Assembly: GCF_024753215.1 (NCBI RefSeq)
Contig: NZ_JANUGV010000001.1
Span: 1,488,001-1,552,000, forward strand
Direction: 5' to 3'
Source of the DNA: Massilia solisilvae
Lineage (GTDB): Bacteria; Pseudomonadota; Gammaproteobacteria; Burkholderiales; Burkholderiaceae_D
DNA: 64,000 bases
Both the position numbers and the translations under genes were made by a program. This document shows positions 50,675 to 60,215 of this stretch, one piece after another (the stretch's first letter is position 1; every line of letters starts with the position of its first letter). The notes beneath the pieces were generated by a model. It worked only from the letters and a program-made list of their open reading frames with translations, ran no database searches and was not told where the DNA came from.

Positions 50675-50777
50675 GTCGTTCCCGCGCAGGCGGGAACCCA
50701 TGCTGAGCTTGAGAAAGATGCACACAGGCCGCGAGTCGGCACACTCGGCATGGGTCCCCGCCTGCGCGGGGACGACG
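50675..50777. repeat. Dispersed palindromic repeat, family A copy 2
   Basis: Same plan as 25980-26080: GTTCCCGC-GCA-GGCGGGAAC and GTCCCCGC-CTGC-GCGGGGAC hairpins with an outer ACCCAT/ATGGGT pair. The middle ~45 bases differ between copies while the ends are nearly identical. It lies between two convergent genes, the MFS gene and smpB. Confidence 0.75.
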
Positions 50778-50799
50778 GCGCTTACTTGCGTGGTATGAA

Positions 50800-51249
50800 T
50801 CACCGCTTGTGGGTTTTCAGCGCCTTTTCCACTTCGCGCTTGGCGTCGCGGTCCTTCTCGGTGGCGCGCTTGTCGTGCTGTTTCTTGCCCTTGGCCAAGC
50901 CGATCTCGCACTTCACCCGTCCCGCCTTGAAGTGCAGGTTCAGCGGCACCAGCGTGTAGCCGGCGCGCTCGACCTTGCCGACCAGCTTGTCGATCTCGGC
51001 CTTGTGCAACAGGAGCTTGCGCGTGCGCAGCACTTCGGCATTGCTCCATGCGGACGTGGTACCCAACGGGCTGATGTGCGCGCCGAACAGGAACAGCTCG
51101 CCGCCGCGCACGACCACGTACGCTTCCTTGATCTGTACCCGGCCCTCGCGGATCGCCTTGACTTCCCAACCTTCCAGCACCAGGCCGGCCTCGTAGCGGT
51201 CCTCGATGAAGTAGTCGAAAAAGGCTTTTTTATTGTCAACAATGCTCAT
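50800..51249 (-). CDS. smpB: SsrA-binding protein SmpB
   Basis: SmpB works with tmRNA to rescue stalled ribosomes. 149 residues; OB-fold start [20 protein letters not shown], the [13 protein letters not shown] block and the basic C-terminal helix ([19 protein letters not shown]) that enters the empty A-site. It is divergent from ratA, the common arrangement in proteobacteria; the ssrA gene itself is not in the window. Confidence 0.98.
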   Translation of the reverse strand: MSIVDNKKAFFDYFIEDRYEAGLVLEGWEVKAIREGRVQIKEAYVVVRGGELFLFGAHISPLGTTSAWSNAEVLRTRKLLLHKAEIDKLVGKVERAGYTLVPLNLHFKAGRVKCEIGLAKGKKQHDKRATEKDRDAKREVEKALKTHKR

Positions 51250-51345
51250 GAAATAGCTAAATGGCGCGGGTCGGTTAAACTAACGTTGTCGCGCGCGCAG
51301 AGGCGCACATGGCAACATCCCAACATCATAACAAACGGTTGACCA

Positions 51346-51777
51346 ATGGCAGTAGTACACAAGTCAGTTTTCCTCGGATACAGCGCCGAACAGATGTTTG
51401 ACCTGGTGGCAAAGGTCGAAGATTATCCCAAGTTCCTGCCCTGGTGCGGTGGCGTCAAGCTGATCGAACGAAGCGACGACAAGCTGGTGGCCTGCCTGCA
51501 GATCAATTTCCACGGCGTCAAGCAAAGCTTCACCACCTCCAACCACAACGAGCGCCCGACGCTGATGAAGATGCACCTGGTCGATGGCCCGTTCCGCATG
51601 CTCGAGGGCACCTGGAACTTCAAGGCGCTGCGCGCGGACGCGTGCAAGATCGAGTTCGACCTGCACTACGAATTTTCCAGCGCGCTCCTGGAACAGCTGA
51701 TCGGGCCGGTGTTCGGCATGATCGCCAACAGCATGGTCGATTCGTTCTGCAAGCGCGCGGAGACGGTTTATGGCTGA
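51346..51777 (+). CDS. ratA: RatA-family START-domain protein (Coq10-like)
   Basis: 143 residues, START/polyketide-cyclase fold: VFLGYSAEQMFDLVAKVEDYPKFLPWCGG near the N-terminus is typical. E. coli RatA was reported to block 70S formation, while the eukaryotic homologue Coq10 binds ubiquinone; which applies here is unclear. It overlaps ratB by 8 bases and faces smpB. Confidence 0.9.
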   Translation: MAVVHKSVFLGYSAEQMFDLVAKVEDYPKFLPWCGGVKLIERSDDKLVACLQINFHGVKQSFTTSNHNERPTLMKMHLVDGPFRMLEGTWNFKALRADACKIEFDLHYEFSSALLEQLIGPVFGMIANSMVDSFCKRAETVYG

Positions 51778-52069
51778 GGCGGTGCAAGTGTACCTGTGTT
51801 ACGCCACGCCCGTGCGCGAATACGTCCGCACGATGAAGGTCGAGCCCGGCACGACAATCGGCCAGGCGATCGAGCAGAGCGGGGTGCTGCAAGAGTTCCC
51901 GGAAATTAACCTGTCCACCGCGGCAGTCGGCGTGTACGCGAAAAAGAAGACGCTCGACACGGTGCTGCGCGAGCGCGACCGCGTCGAGATCTACCGGCCG
52001 CTGGTGGCCGACCCGAAGGACTCGCGCCGCCGCCGCGCCGCCAAGAAGGACGCGGCGCCCAAGGCCTAG
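51770..52069 (+). CDS. ratB: RnfH/RatB-family ubiquitin-like protein
   Basis: 99 residues with a ubiquitin-like beta-grasp fold of the RnfH family (VQVYLCYATPVREYVRTMKV; VGVYAKKKTLDTVLRERDRVEIYRPL, then an Arg/Lys-rich tail). Paired with ratA as in E. coli (ratA-ratB). Function uncertain; the name RatB reflects the neighbour, not a proven toxin-antitoxin pair. Its stop overlaps the stop of the convergent DUF4124 gene. Confidence 0.9.
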   Translation: MAEAVQVYLCYATPVREYVRTMKVEPGTTIGQAIEQSGVLQEFPEINLSTAAVGVYAKKKTLDTVLRERDRVEIYRPLVADPKDSRRRRAAKKDAAPKA

Positions 52070-52569
52070 CGGCAGTCCGCCAGGATGGCGTCAACCTCGG
52101 CTGCGCGCCTGGCGCGCTCGTCGTCGCCCAGGTACCGGCGCTCGCCGTCGGCCCCGGTATCGACCACGCGAATGCCCGAATCGAGCATGGCCTTGTAGCG
52201 GCGCGCGTTGTCGCAGCTTTGCGCCTTGGCCTTCGCCTTGGCGGCATCCGCTGCCGCTTTTTCCTCCTGCTTGGCGCGCTCCTGGGCGCGCTTGCGGTAA
52301 TCCGCTTCGCGGTCGGCCAGCGTGGGCGCGGCGTCGGCTTTCGGGCCCGCTTGCGGCGGCTGCGTTTCGCCCGGCGGCGCCTCGTCGGCCCGCTTGCCCG
52401 GCGCCTTCAACACCTTGGCCGCGGGGACGGTGGCTGGCGGCGGACGGTCCGAGTAGTGGCGCACGCCTTTTTCGTCGATCCACGCGTACTGGGCGTGGGC
52501 GAGGCTGGCGGCGAGCAGGGTGCCCGCAGCCATCAGGCCCGGCAGGGCGGCGCGGAGTGTCTTGGTCAT
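52066..52569 (-). CDS. DUF4124-containing secreted protein
   Basis: 167 residues: signal peptide (ALPGLMAAGTLLAASLAHAQ), then the DUF4124 motif YAWIDEKGVRHYSDRPPP directly after cleavage. A Pro-rich linker is followed by a highly charged helix (about 85-115, KRAQERAKQEEKAAADAAKA) and two late cysteines. The function is unknown; such proteins are common in betaproteobacterial envelopes. Its stop codon overlaps ratB tail-to-tail. Confidence 0.85.
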   Translation of the reverse strand: MTKTLRAALPGLMAAGTLLAASLAHAQYAWIDEKGVRHYSDRPPPATVPAAKVLKAPGKRADEAPPGETQPPQAGPKADAAPTLADREADYRKRAQERAKQEEKAAADAAKAKAKAQSCDNARRYKAMLDSGIRVVDTGADGERRYLGDDERARRAAEVDAILADCR

Positions 52570-52710
52570 GGCGGTTTCCTTCGAGAACTACGGGGATTTC
52601 GCCATGAAACGATGCCGCTGTCAATTGCGCACGAGCTCCCGCTTGAAGGCAAAAATAACCGCCGGGCGGGCTTTTCGCAGCAATTTCGCGACGCAATCCG
52701 TGACTTTCTG

Positions 52711-52716
52711 TATAAT
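52711..52716 (+). promoter_or_regulatory. -10 box for guaB
   Basis: TATAAT at 52711-52716, 28 bases before the guaB ATG. The -35 is not convincing. A short leader and AGGAAAA site follow. Confidence 0.55.
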
Positions 52717-52734
52717 TCACTTTTGCGCCTATAG

Positions 52735-54204
<1,470 letters not shown>

Positions 54205-54212
54205 ACACGACT

Positions 54213-54230
54213 GCGGCGCTGATGCGCCGC
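54213..54230 (+). terminator. Hairpin after guaB
   Basis: GCGGCGC (54213-54219) pairs perfectly with GCGCCGC (54224-54230) over TGAT, followed by GTTTCGT, a weak T-tail. Possible weak terminator between guaB and guaA. Confidence 0.4.
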
Positions 54231-54243
54231 GTTTCGTATCGTT

Positions 54244-54350
54244 CGTAGGGTGGGCAGGTTTCCTGCCCACGCGTCCAACTGGCTCCCGCAAATCGCGTAG
54301 CCTTGCATCTGGCGCTTGAACGCGTGGGCAGGAGACCTGCCCACCCTACG
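54244..54350. repeat. Inverted pair of family B palindromic repeats
   Basis: One copy (54244-54278, CGTAGGGTGGGCAGG...) and a second in opposite orientation (54316-54350, ...CCTGCCCACCCTACG) separated by 37 bases, in the guaB-guaA gap. Together they can form a large outer stem. A single copy is at 41050-41084. Confidence 0.75.
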
Positions 54351-54382
54351 AGACCCGGATTAGCCACTATTTTCAGCACCCC

Positions 54383-55993
54383 ATGCACTCCAAAATCCTC
54401 ATCCTCGATTTCGGTTCCCAGGTCACCCAGCTGATCGCGCGCCGCGTGCGCGACGCCGGCGTGTTCTCCGAAGTGTTCCCGCACGACGTCAGCGACGACT
54501 TCATCCGCAGCTATGGCGCGGCCGGCGTCATCCTGTCCGGCAGCCACAACTCCACGCTGGAAGGCGAATCGCCGCGCGCGCCGCAGGCCGTGTTCGAGCT
54601 GGGCGTGCCCGTGCTGGGCATCTGCTACGGCATGCAGACCATGGCCATGCAGCTGGGCGGCAAGGTCGAAAACGGCAAGGTGCGCGAATTCGGCTACGCC
54701 GAAGTGCGCGCGCGCGGCCATACCAAACTCCTGAACGGCATCAACGACTTCGTCACCGACGAAGGCCACGGCATGCTCAAGGTCTGGATGAGCCACGGCG
54801 ACAAGGTGCTGGAAATGCCGCCGGGCTTCAAGCTGATGGGCTCGACCGACAGCTGCCCGGTCGCGGCCATGGCCGACGAAGACCGCGGCTTCTACGCGCT
54901 GCAGTTCCACCCCGAAGTGACCCACACCACCCAGGGCGAGGCGATCATCGGCCGCTTCGTGCACGAGATCTGCGGCTGCAAGTCGGACTGGAACATGCCG
55001 GACTACATCGGCGAAGCGGTCGAGAAGATCCGCGCGCAAGTGGGCAGCGATGAGGTGATCCTCGGCCTGTCCGGCGGCGTCGATTCGAGCGTGGCCGCGG
55101 CGCTGATCCACCGTGCCATCGGCGACCAGCTGACTTGCGTGTTCGTGGACCACGGCCTGCTGCGCAAGGACGAAGGCAAGATGGTCATGGACATGTTCTC
55201 CAAGAACCTGGGCGTGAAGGTGCTGCACATCGATGCTTCGGAGCAGTTCATGGGCCACCTGGCCGGCGTGACCGACCCCGAGCAAAAGCGCAAGATCATC
55301 GGCCGTGAATTCGTCGAGGTGTTCCAGGAGCAGGCAAAGAATCTGTCGAAGGCGCGCTGGCTGGCACAGGGCACCATTTACCCGGACGTGATCGAATCGG
55401 CCGGCAAGGGCAAGAAGGGCCAGACCATCAAGAGCCACCACAACGTGGGCGGCCTGCCAGAGACGCTGAACCTGAAGCTGCTGGAACCGCTGCGCGAGCT
55501 GTTCAAGGATGAAGTGCGCAAGCTGGGCGTGGCGCTGGGCCTGCCGCACGCAATGGTGTACCGCCACCCGTTCCCGGGCCCGGGCCTGGGCGTGCGCATC
55601 CTGGGCGAAGTAAAGCGCGAGTATGCCGACCTGCTGCGCGAAGCGGATGCGATCTTCATCGAAGAACTGCGCAACACCCCGTTCGAAGCACCGATGGTGC
55701 CCGGCATCGACGCAGGCAAGGCGCCGGTGAACTGGTACGAGGCGACCAGCCAGGCGTTTGCCGTGTTCCTGCCGGTGAAGTCGGTGGGCGTGATGGGCGA
55801 CGGCCGCACGTACGACTACGTGGTCGCGCTGCGCGCTGTGCAGACGCTGGACTTCATGACCGCGCAGTGGGCGCACCTGCCGCACGATCTGCTGGGGCGC
55901 GTGTCGAACCGCATCATCAACGAGGTGCGGGGGCTCAACCGGGTGGTGTACGACATCTCGGGTAAGCCGCCAGCGACGATCGAGTGGGAGTGA
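54383..55993 (+). CDS. guaA: GMP synthase (glutamine-hydrolysing)
   Basis: Aminates XMP to GMP. 536 residues: N-terminal class I glutamine amidotransferase (nucleophile C81 in [11 protein letters not shown]; His/Glu in [10 protein letters not shown]), ATP-pyrophosphatase domain with P-loop LSGGVDSS and the C-terminal dimerisation domain ([12 protein letters not shown], ending PPATIEWE). It starts at 54383 after repeats; no strong ribosome binding site is seen. A strong terminator follows at 56036. Confidence 0.98.
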   Translation: MHSKILILDFGSQVTQLIARRVRDAGVFSEVFPHDVSDDFIRSYGAAGVILSGSHNSTLEGESPRAPQAVFELGVPVLGICYGMQTMAMQLGGKVENGKVREFGYAEVRARGHTKLLNGINDFVTDEGHGMLKVWMSHGDKVLEMPPGFKLMGSTDSCPVAAMADEDRGFYALQFHPEVTHTTQGEAIIGRFVHEICGCKSDWNMPDYIGEAVEKIRAQVGSDEVILGLSGGVDSSVAAALIHRAIGDQLTCVFVDHGLLRKDEGKMVMDMFSKNLGVKVLHIDASEQFMGHLAGVTDPEQKRKIIGREFVEVFQEQAKNLSKARWLAQGTIYPDVIESAGKGKKGQTIKSHHNVGGLPETLNLKLLEPLRELFKDEVRKLGVALGLPHAMVYRHPFPGPGLGVRILGEVKREYADLLREADAIFIEELRNTPFEAPMVPGIDAGKAPVNWYEATSQAFAVFLPVKSVGVMGDGRTYDYVVALRAVQTLDFMTAQWAHLPHDLLGRVSNRIINEVRGLNRVVYDISGKPPATIEWE

Positions 55994-56035
55994 GCGGCGT
56001 TCGGTAACCAGCTCAATCCAAAGGTAGTTCAGCAG

Positions 56036-56073
56036 GCCGTTGATCATCCCGCCAAATGATCAACGGCTTTTTT
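56036..56073 (+). terminator. Intrinsic terminator after guaA
   Basis: GCCGTTGATCAT (56036-56047) pairs with ATGATCAACGGC (56056-56067), a 12-base-pair perfect stem, then TTTTTT (56068-56073). Ends the guaBA region. Confidence 0.92.
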
Positions 56074-56142
56074 GATTTCATGCCACCCGCGGTGACCTGT
56101 CCGCTGGGACAGCGCCGAATATTCACGAACCAAGAGGAAGCA

Positions 56143-56370
56143 ATGACTATATTCGCCATGCCCGTATTCGATGCCACCGTCATCTACGACGGCAAGGAAC
56201 TCTTCAAGGGCCGCGGCGCCGCCAGCATGTGGGCTGAGAAGCTCGCCAGCGAAATCGGCAGCAACGTCACGGTGGAAAAAATAGGCACTGGTTGGGCCTT
56301 GTGCGGGCGTGTGGATGATCTCGATTGCAAGTGGGGCATCCACGGCCAGCGGCTCAAGCGCCTGGACTGA
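56143..56370 (+). CDS. 75-residue protein of unknown function
   Basis: Not recognised. ATG 56143 is supported by AGAGGAAG just upstream; the frame could extend to 56056 but that would overlap the guaA terminator. The sequence looks like a small alpha/beta domain: strand FDATVIYDGKELFKG, helix AASMWAEKLASEIG, strands NVTVEKIGTGWALCGRV and CKWGIHGQRL. Two cysteines, no signal peptide. It lies between the guaA terminator and the OsmC-YcaO gene, same strand, 111 bases apart. Confidence 0.6.
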   Translation: MTIFAMPVFDATVIYDGKELFKGRGAASMWAEKLASEIGSNVTVEKIGTGWALCGRVDDLDCKWGIHGQRLKRLD

Positions 56371-56481
56371 GTCCGGCGCAGCAAGCATGTCGACGCCATC
56401 GCCCGGCAGCCTATGCCGCGTGGCTGAAACCACCGATAATAGAGGGCTGTATCCTTTTGCGCAGCGGTTTGGAATTCCCCC

Positions 56482-58677
56482 ATGGAAATTAAGGTTAACT
56501 TTCTTGACAAGCTACGTCTTGAAGCCAGGTTCGATGACTTCACGGTGATAGCCGACCAGCCTATCCGCTACAAGGGCGACGGCTCGGCGCCTGGTCCGTT
56601 CGACTACTTTCTGGCCTCATCAGCCTTGTGTGCGGCTTACTTCGTCAAGTTGTACTGCGATACCCGCAATATCCCGACCGACAATATCCGCCTGTCGCAA
56701 AATAATATCGTCGACCCGGAGAATCGCTACCAGCAGATCTTCAAGATCCAGGTCGAGCTGCCGCCGGATATCTCCGACAAGGACCGCCAGGGCATCCTGC
56801 GCTCGATCGACCGCTGTACCGTGAAAAAAGTGGTGCAGACCGGGCCCGAGTTCGTGATCGAAGAGGTGGAAAATCTGGATGCGGATGCGCAGGCCCTGCT
56901 GACCTTGGAGCCTGCTGCCGGCGCGAGCACCTATATCCCAGGCAAGGATCTGCCCCTGGAGCAGACCATCGCGAATATGTCGGGCTTGCTGGCCGACCTC
57001 GGCATCAAGATTGAAATCGCTTCGTGGCGCAATATCGTTCCCAATGTGTGGTCGCTGCATATCCGCGATGCGCACTCGCCGATGTGTTTTACCAACGGCA
57101 AGGGTGCGACCAAGGAAAGCGCGTTGGCATCGGCTCTTGGCGAGTACATCGAACGCGTGAGCAACAACCACTTCTATGCCGGCGTCTTCTGGGGCGAGGA
57201 GATCGCCAATGCGCCGTTCGTGCATTACCCGGACGAGCGCTGGTTCAAGCCCGGCCCCGGCGATGCGCTGCCGGCCGGGATCCTGGATGCATACTGCCTG
57301 GAGATCTACGATCCGGAGGGCGAGTTGCGCGGCTCTCATCTTATCGACACCAATTCGGGCAACGCAGACCGGGGTATCGTGTGTCTTCCGTACGTGCGGC
57401 AGTCGGATGGCCAGGTCGTGTATTTCCCGTCCAACCTGATCGAAAACCTGTACGCCAGCAACGGCATGAGCGCTGGTAACACGCTGGCCGAAGCGCAGGT
57501 GCAATGCTTGTCCGAAATTTTTGAACGGGCGGTCAAGCGCGAGATTATCGAAGGCGAAATCGCATTGCCTGACGTGCCTCACGAGGTGCTGGCGAAATAT
57601 CCCGGCATCCTGGCCGGAATCCGGGGCCTGGAAGAGCAGGGCTTCCCGGTGTTGGTCAAGGATGCATCGCTGGGTGGAACCTATCCGGTGATGTGCGTCA
57701 CCCTGATGAATCCGCGCACAGGCGGTGTATTTGCCTCGTTTGGGGCGCACCCCAGCTTCGAGGTGGCCCTGGAACGGAGCCTGACGGAATTGCTGCAAGG
57801 GCGCAGTTTCGAAGGGCTGAACGACCTGCCCCAGCCCACCTTCGCAAGCGAGGCCGTGACGGAACCAAACAATTTCGTCGAGCACTTCATTGATTCCAGC
57901 GGCGTCATCTCGTGGCGCTTTTTCAGTGCCAAAGCGGATTTCGATTTCGTCGAATGGGATTTCACCGGCGAGGGCGAGAATTCCAACGCGGAGGAAGCCG
58001 CGACCCTGCTCGGCATCCTCGACGAAATGGGCAAAGAGGTCTACATGGCGGTGTACGATCAACTGGGCGCGACGGCCTGCCGGATCCTGGTGCCCGGATA
58101 TTCGGAAGTCTATCCGGTCGAAGATCTCGTCTGGGATAACACCAACAAGTCGCTGTTGTTCCGCGCCGATATCCTGAACCTGCATCGCCTTGACGATGCC
58201 GCACTGGCAGCGTTGCTGGAGCGCCTCGAGAACAACGAGCTGGATGAGTACTCCGACATCGCCACGCTGATCGGCATTAAATTCGACGAGAATACGGAAT
58301 GGGGGCAGTTGACCGTTCTCGAGTTGAAGCTGCTGATTCACCTCGCGTTGCAGCAATTGGAGGAGGCCCACGAACTGGTCGGGGCCTTCCTGCAGTACAA
58401 CGACAATACCGTCGAGCGCCGGCTGTTTTATCAGGCGCTGAACGTGGTACTGGAGGTGATGCTCGACGACGACCTCGAGCTGGACGATTACGTGGTCAAT
58501 TTCCGCCGCATGTACGGCAACGCGCGGATGGACGCGGCGCTGGGCTCGGTGGACGGCAGTGTGCGCTTCTTCGGACTGACGCCGACGAGCATGCGGCTGG
58601 ATGGGCTCGACAAGCATCATCGTCTGATGGACAGCTACAGGAAGCTCCACAGGGCGCGCTCCGCCGCGACCGTGTAA
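56482..58677 (+). CDS. OsmC-YcaO fusion protein
   Basis: 731 residues. Residues 1-~135 are an OsmC-type domain with both redox cysteines (C50 in SSALCAAYF and C112 in DRCTVKKV). From ~150 to ~560 is a YcaO domain with ATP-binding glutamates (E221, E224 in SALGEYIERVSNN; EAQVQCLSEIFERAVK). A helical C-terminal region (about 570-731) resembles the extra region of E. coli YcaO. YcaO enzymes activate amide backbones with ATP; E. coli YcaO supports RimO methylthiolation of ribosomal protein S12. The OsmC fusion suggests a sulfur or peroxide-related role. Codon use is less GC-rich than in neighbours. Convergent with ftsZ. Confidence 0.9.
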   Translation: MEIKVNFLDKLRLEARFDDFTVIADQPIRYKGDGSAPGPFDYFLASSALCAAYFVKLYCDTRNIPTDNIRLSQNNIVDPENRYQQIFKIQVELPPDISDKDRQGILRSIDRCTVKKVVQTGPEFVIEEVENLDADAQALLTLEPAAGASTYIPGKDLPLEQTIANMSGLLADLGIKIEIASWRNIVPNVWSLHIRDAHSPMCFTNGKGATKESALASALGEYIERVSNNHFYAGVFWGEEIANAPFVHYPDERWFKPGPGDALPAGILDAYCLEIYDPEGELRGSHLIDTNSGNADRGIVCLPYVRQSDGQVVYFPSNLIENLYASNGMSAGNTLAEAQVQCLSEIFERAVKREIIEGEIALPDVPHEVLAKYPGILAGIRGLEEQGFPVLVKDASLGGTYPVMCVTLMNPRTGGVFASFGAHPSFEVALERSLTELLQGRSFEGLNDLPQPTFASEAVTEPNNFVEHFIDSSGVISWRFFSAKADFDFVEWDFTGEGENSNAEEAATLLGILDEMGKEVYMAVYDQLGATACRILVPGYSEVYPVEDLVWDNTNKSLLFRADILNLHRLDDAALAALLERLENNELDEYSDIATLIGIKFDENTEWGQLTVLELKLLIHLALQQLEEAHELVGAFLQYNDNTVERRLFYQALNVVLEVMLDDDLELDDYVVNFRRMYGNARMDAALGSVDGSVRFFGLTPTSMRLDGLDKHHRLMDSYRKLHRARSAATV

Positions 58678-58682
58678 CGCCG

Positions 58683-59858
58683 TCAGCTCCGCTGCGCATC
58701 CTCGTTGCCGGGCGAGGCAGGCTCGCGCGGCGCCGCTCCCGCTTCCGGGGCCTGTTGCATCGGCGCTGGCCGGGCAGGGGCCAGGGAAGCGGGTTGACGC
58801 AGCACTGATTGTACTTGCGTCTCCCGCAGCCCGCCGCCGCGGCTCTGATTTGCCGAGCCCGGCACCGAGCGCGACATCAACGGCCGCTTCACGCCGGCAG
58901 CGAAGTCGCTGGGCCGGTTCAATCCGGTAGCCACCACGGTCACGCGCATGGCGCCGCCCAGACTTTCGTCGAAGACCGCGCCGAATTTGATGATGGCGTC
59001 GTCGCTGGTCTGTGCGCAGATCGTGTTCATCACCAGCTTGGTTTCACGCAGCTTCAGCGTTTCCTCAGATGCGGCGATGTTGACCAGCAGGCCGCGCGCG
59101 ACGCGAAGGCTTGAGCCATCGAGCAGCGGGCACGAGATCGCCTCTTCGGCCGCCTTGACGGCGCGGTCCTCGCCGGAGTGTTGGGCGGAACCCATCATCG
59201 CCATGCCTGTCTGGCGCATTACCGTGCGGATGTCCTCGAAATCGACGTTGATCATCCCGGGCACGGAGATGATTTCCGCGATGCCGGTCACGGCCTTGCT
59301 CAGCACCTCGTCAGCGGCGGCGAACGCCTGCTTGTGCGTGATATCGTCACCCAGTACTTCCTCAAGCCGGCTATTGAGGATGATGACGAGCGAGTCCACG
59401 CATCTGGCCAAGGTCGCAATGCCTTCTTCGGCCACGCGCCTGCGCCGCGGGCCCTCGAATTCGAAGGGCTTCGATACCACGCCCACAGTGAGGATGCCCA
59501 GCTCGCGCGCCACCTCGGCGACCACGGGCGCGGCTCCGGTGCCGGTGCCGCCACCCATGCCGGCGGTAAGGAACACCATGTCGGCGCCCTTGAGCGCGTC
59601 GGCGATCACGGTGCGCTCGCGCATGGCGCTTTCACGCCCGACGATCGGGTCGCTGCCGGCGCCAAGGCCGCTTTCGCCAAGCTGGATGCGCTTTTCGGTC
59701 TGGGTGTTCGACAGCGCCTGCGCGTCCGTATTCGCGCTGATTAATTCAAAGGCGGACAGTCCGGAGGACGCCATATGGTTGATGGCGTTGCCGCCGGCAC
59801 CGCCTACGCCGACGATTTTGATCGTCGGCTTCAGTGGGGGATTTTGTGCTTCGGACAA
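58683..59858 (-). CDS. ftsZ: FtsZ paralogue with atypical C-terminal tail
   Basis: 391 residues, tubulin/FtsZ GTPase. GTP-binding blocks VGVGGAGGNAINHM (about 17-30), tubulin signature GGGTGTG at 102-108 and the T7 loop NVDFEDI (204-210, with D206 and D209) are all intact, so polymerisation and GTP hydrolysis look possible. I start it at TTG 59858 because ACGGAG lies 6 bases upstream and the product then begins SEAQNPPLK; ATG 59936 lacks a ribosome binding site. No ftsA or ftsQ is adjacent, so this is probably not the dcw-cluster gene. The C-terminal tail (about 315-391) ends EPASPGNEDAQRS and lacks the usual terminal DIPxFLR peptide; only a weak VQSVLRQ resemblance lies ~40 residues earlier. 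Confidence 0.85.
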   Translation of the reverse strand: MSEAQNPPLKPTIKIVGVGGAGGNAINHMASSGLSAFELISANTDAQALSNTQTEKRIQLGESGLGAGSDPIVGRESAMRERTVIADALKGADMVFLTAGMGGGTGTGAAPVVAEVARELGILTVGVVSKPFEFEGPRRRRVAEEGIATLARCVDSLVIILNSRLEEVLGDDITHKQAFAAADEVLSKAVTGIAEIISVPGMINVDFEDIRTVMRQTGMAMMGSAQHSGEDRAVKAAEEAISCPLLDGSSLRVARGLLVNIAASEETLKLRETKLVMNTICAQTSDDAIIKFGAVFDESLGGAMRVTVVATGLNRPSDFAAGVKRPLMSRSVPGSANQSRGGGLRETQVQSVLRQPASLAPARPAPMQQAPEAGAAPREPASPGNEDAQRS

Positions 59859-59968
59859 GGAAAACTCCGTTTGAAGTAAGGGCGCCCGGGCAGCCGTGAT
59901 GCTGGCACCAGGCGCGCTGGCGACTACTGAGCCCATTAGACTACTTGCTGAGGCGCGCACGCGAAAGG

Positions 59969-59983
59969 TTGTAAACGTTACAA
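59969..59983. promoter_or_regulatory. Dyad TTGTAA-ACG-TTACAA in the ftsZ paralogue/glycosyltransferase gap
   Basis: Six-base arms TTGTAA (59969-59974) and TTACAA (59978-59983) are exact reverse complements over three bases. They lie about 110 bases upstream of the ftsZ start and 230 bases before the divergent glycosyltransferase. No matching -35/-10 pair was found on either strand. The rest of the 357-base gap shows no gene. Confidence 0.3.
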
Positions 59984-60215
59984 TCGAAAGCATTTGTAAG
60001 AGCACGTGCAATCGCCGCGAAAGCCTGGCGGCGCAGCCGCTCAAGCTGCCCAGCTCAGGTCAATCCTTGTCCTGATTTGACTGCATCGGATCCTCGGGCA
60101 GCGCCGGCGGTTTGGTGTGCGCCGGGCGGCTGGACGCTGTCCGCCGTCACCGGGTTGACACATTCACGCTGTACAGTCAAACGCGTGTAAACAAGCGCGG
60201 GCTTCCGCCTTCCGG

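Noticed and set aside
51346..52069. RatA-RatB as a toxin-antitoxin system
   Set aside because: The pair is a conserved chromosomal neighbour of smpB; RatA is Coq10-like and RatB is ubiquitin-like, with no evidence of toxin-antitoxin pairing.
56143..56370. 75-residue protein as a peptide precursor for the YcaO enzyme
   Set aside because: It reads as a folded alpha/beta domain without a leader-core layout, and YcaO with this C-terminal region is tied to RimO-type ribosomal modification rather than natural-product cyclisation.
60154..60181. TTGACA upstream of the glycosyltransferase as a -35 box
   Set aside because: The nearest -10-like hexamer (TACAGT) is only about 11 bases away and no TATAAT-like sequence lies at 16-18 bases.
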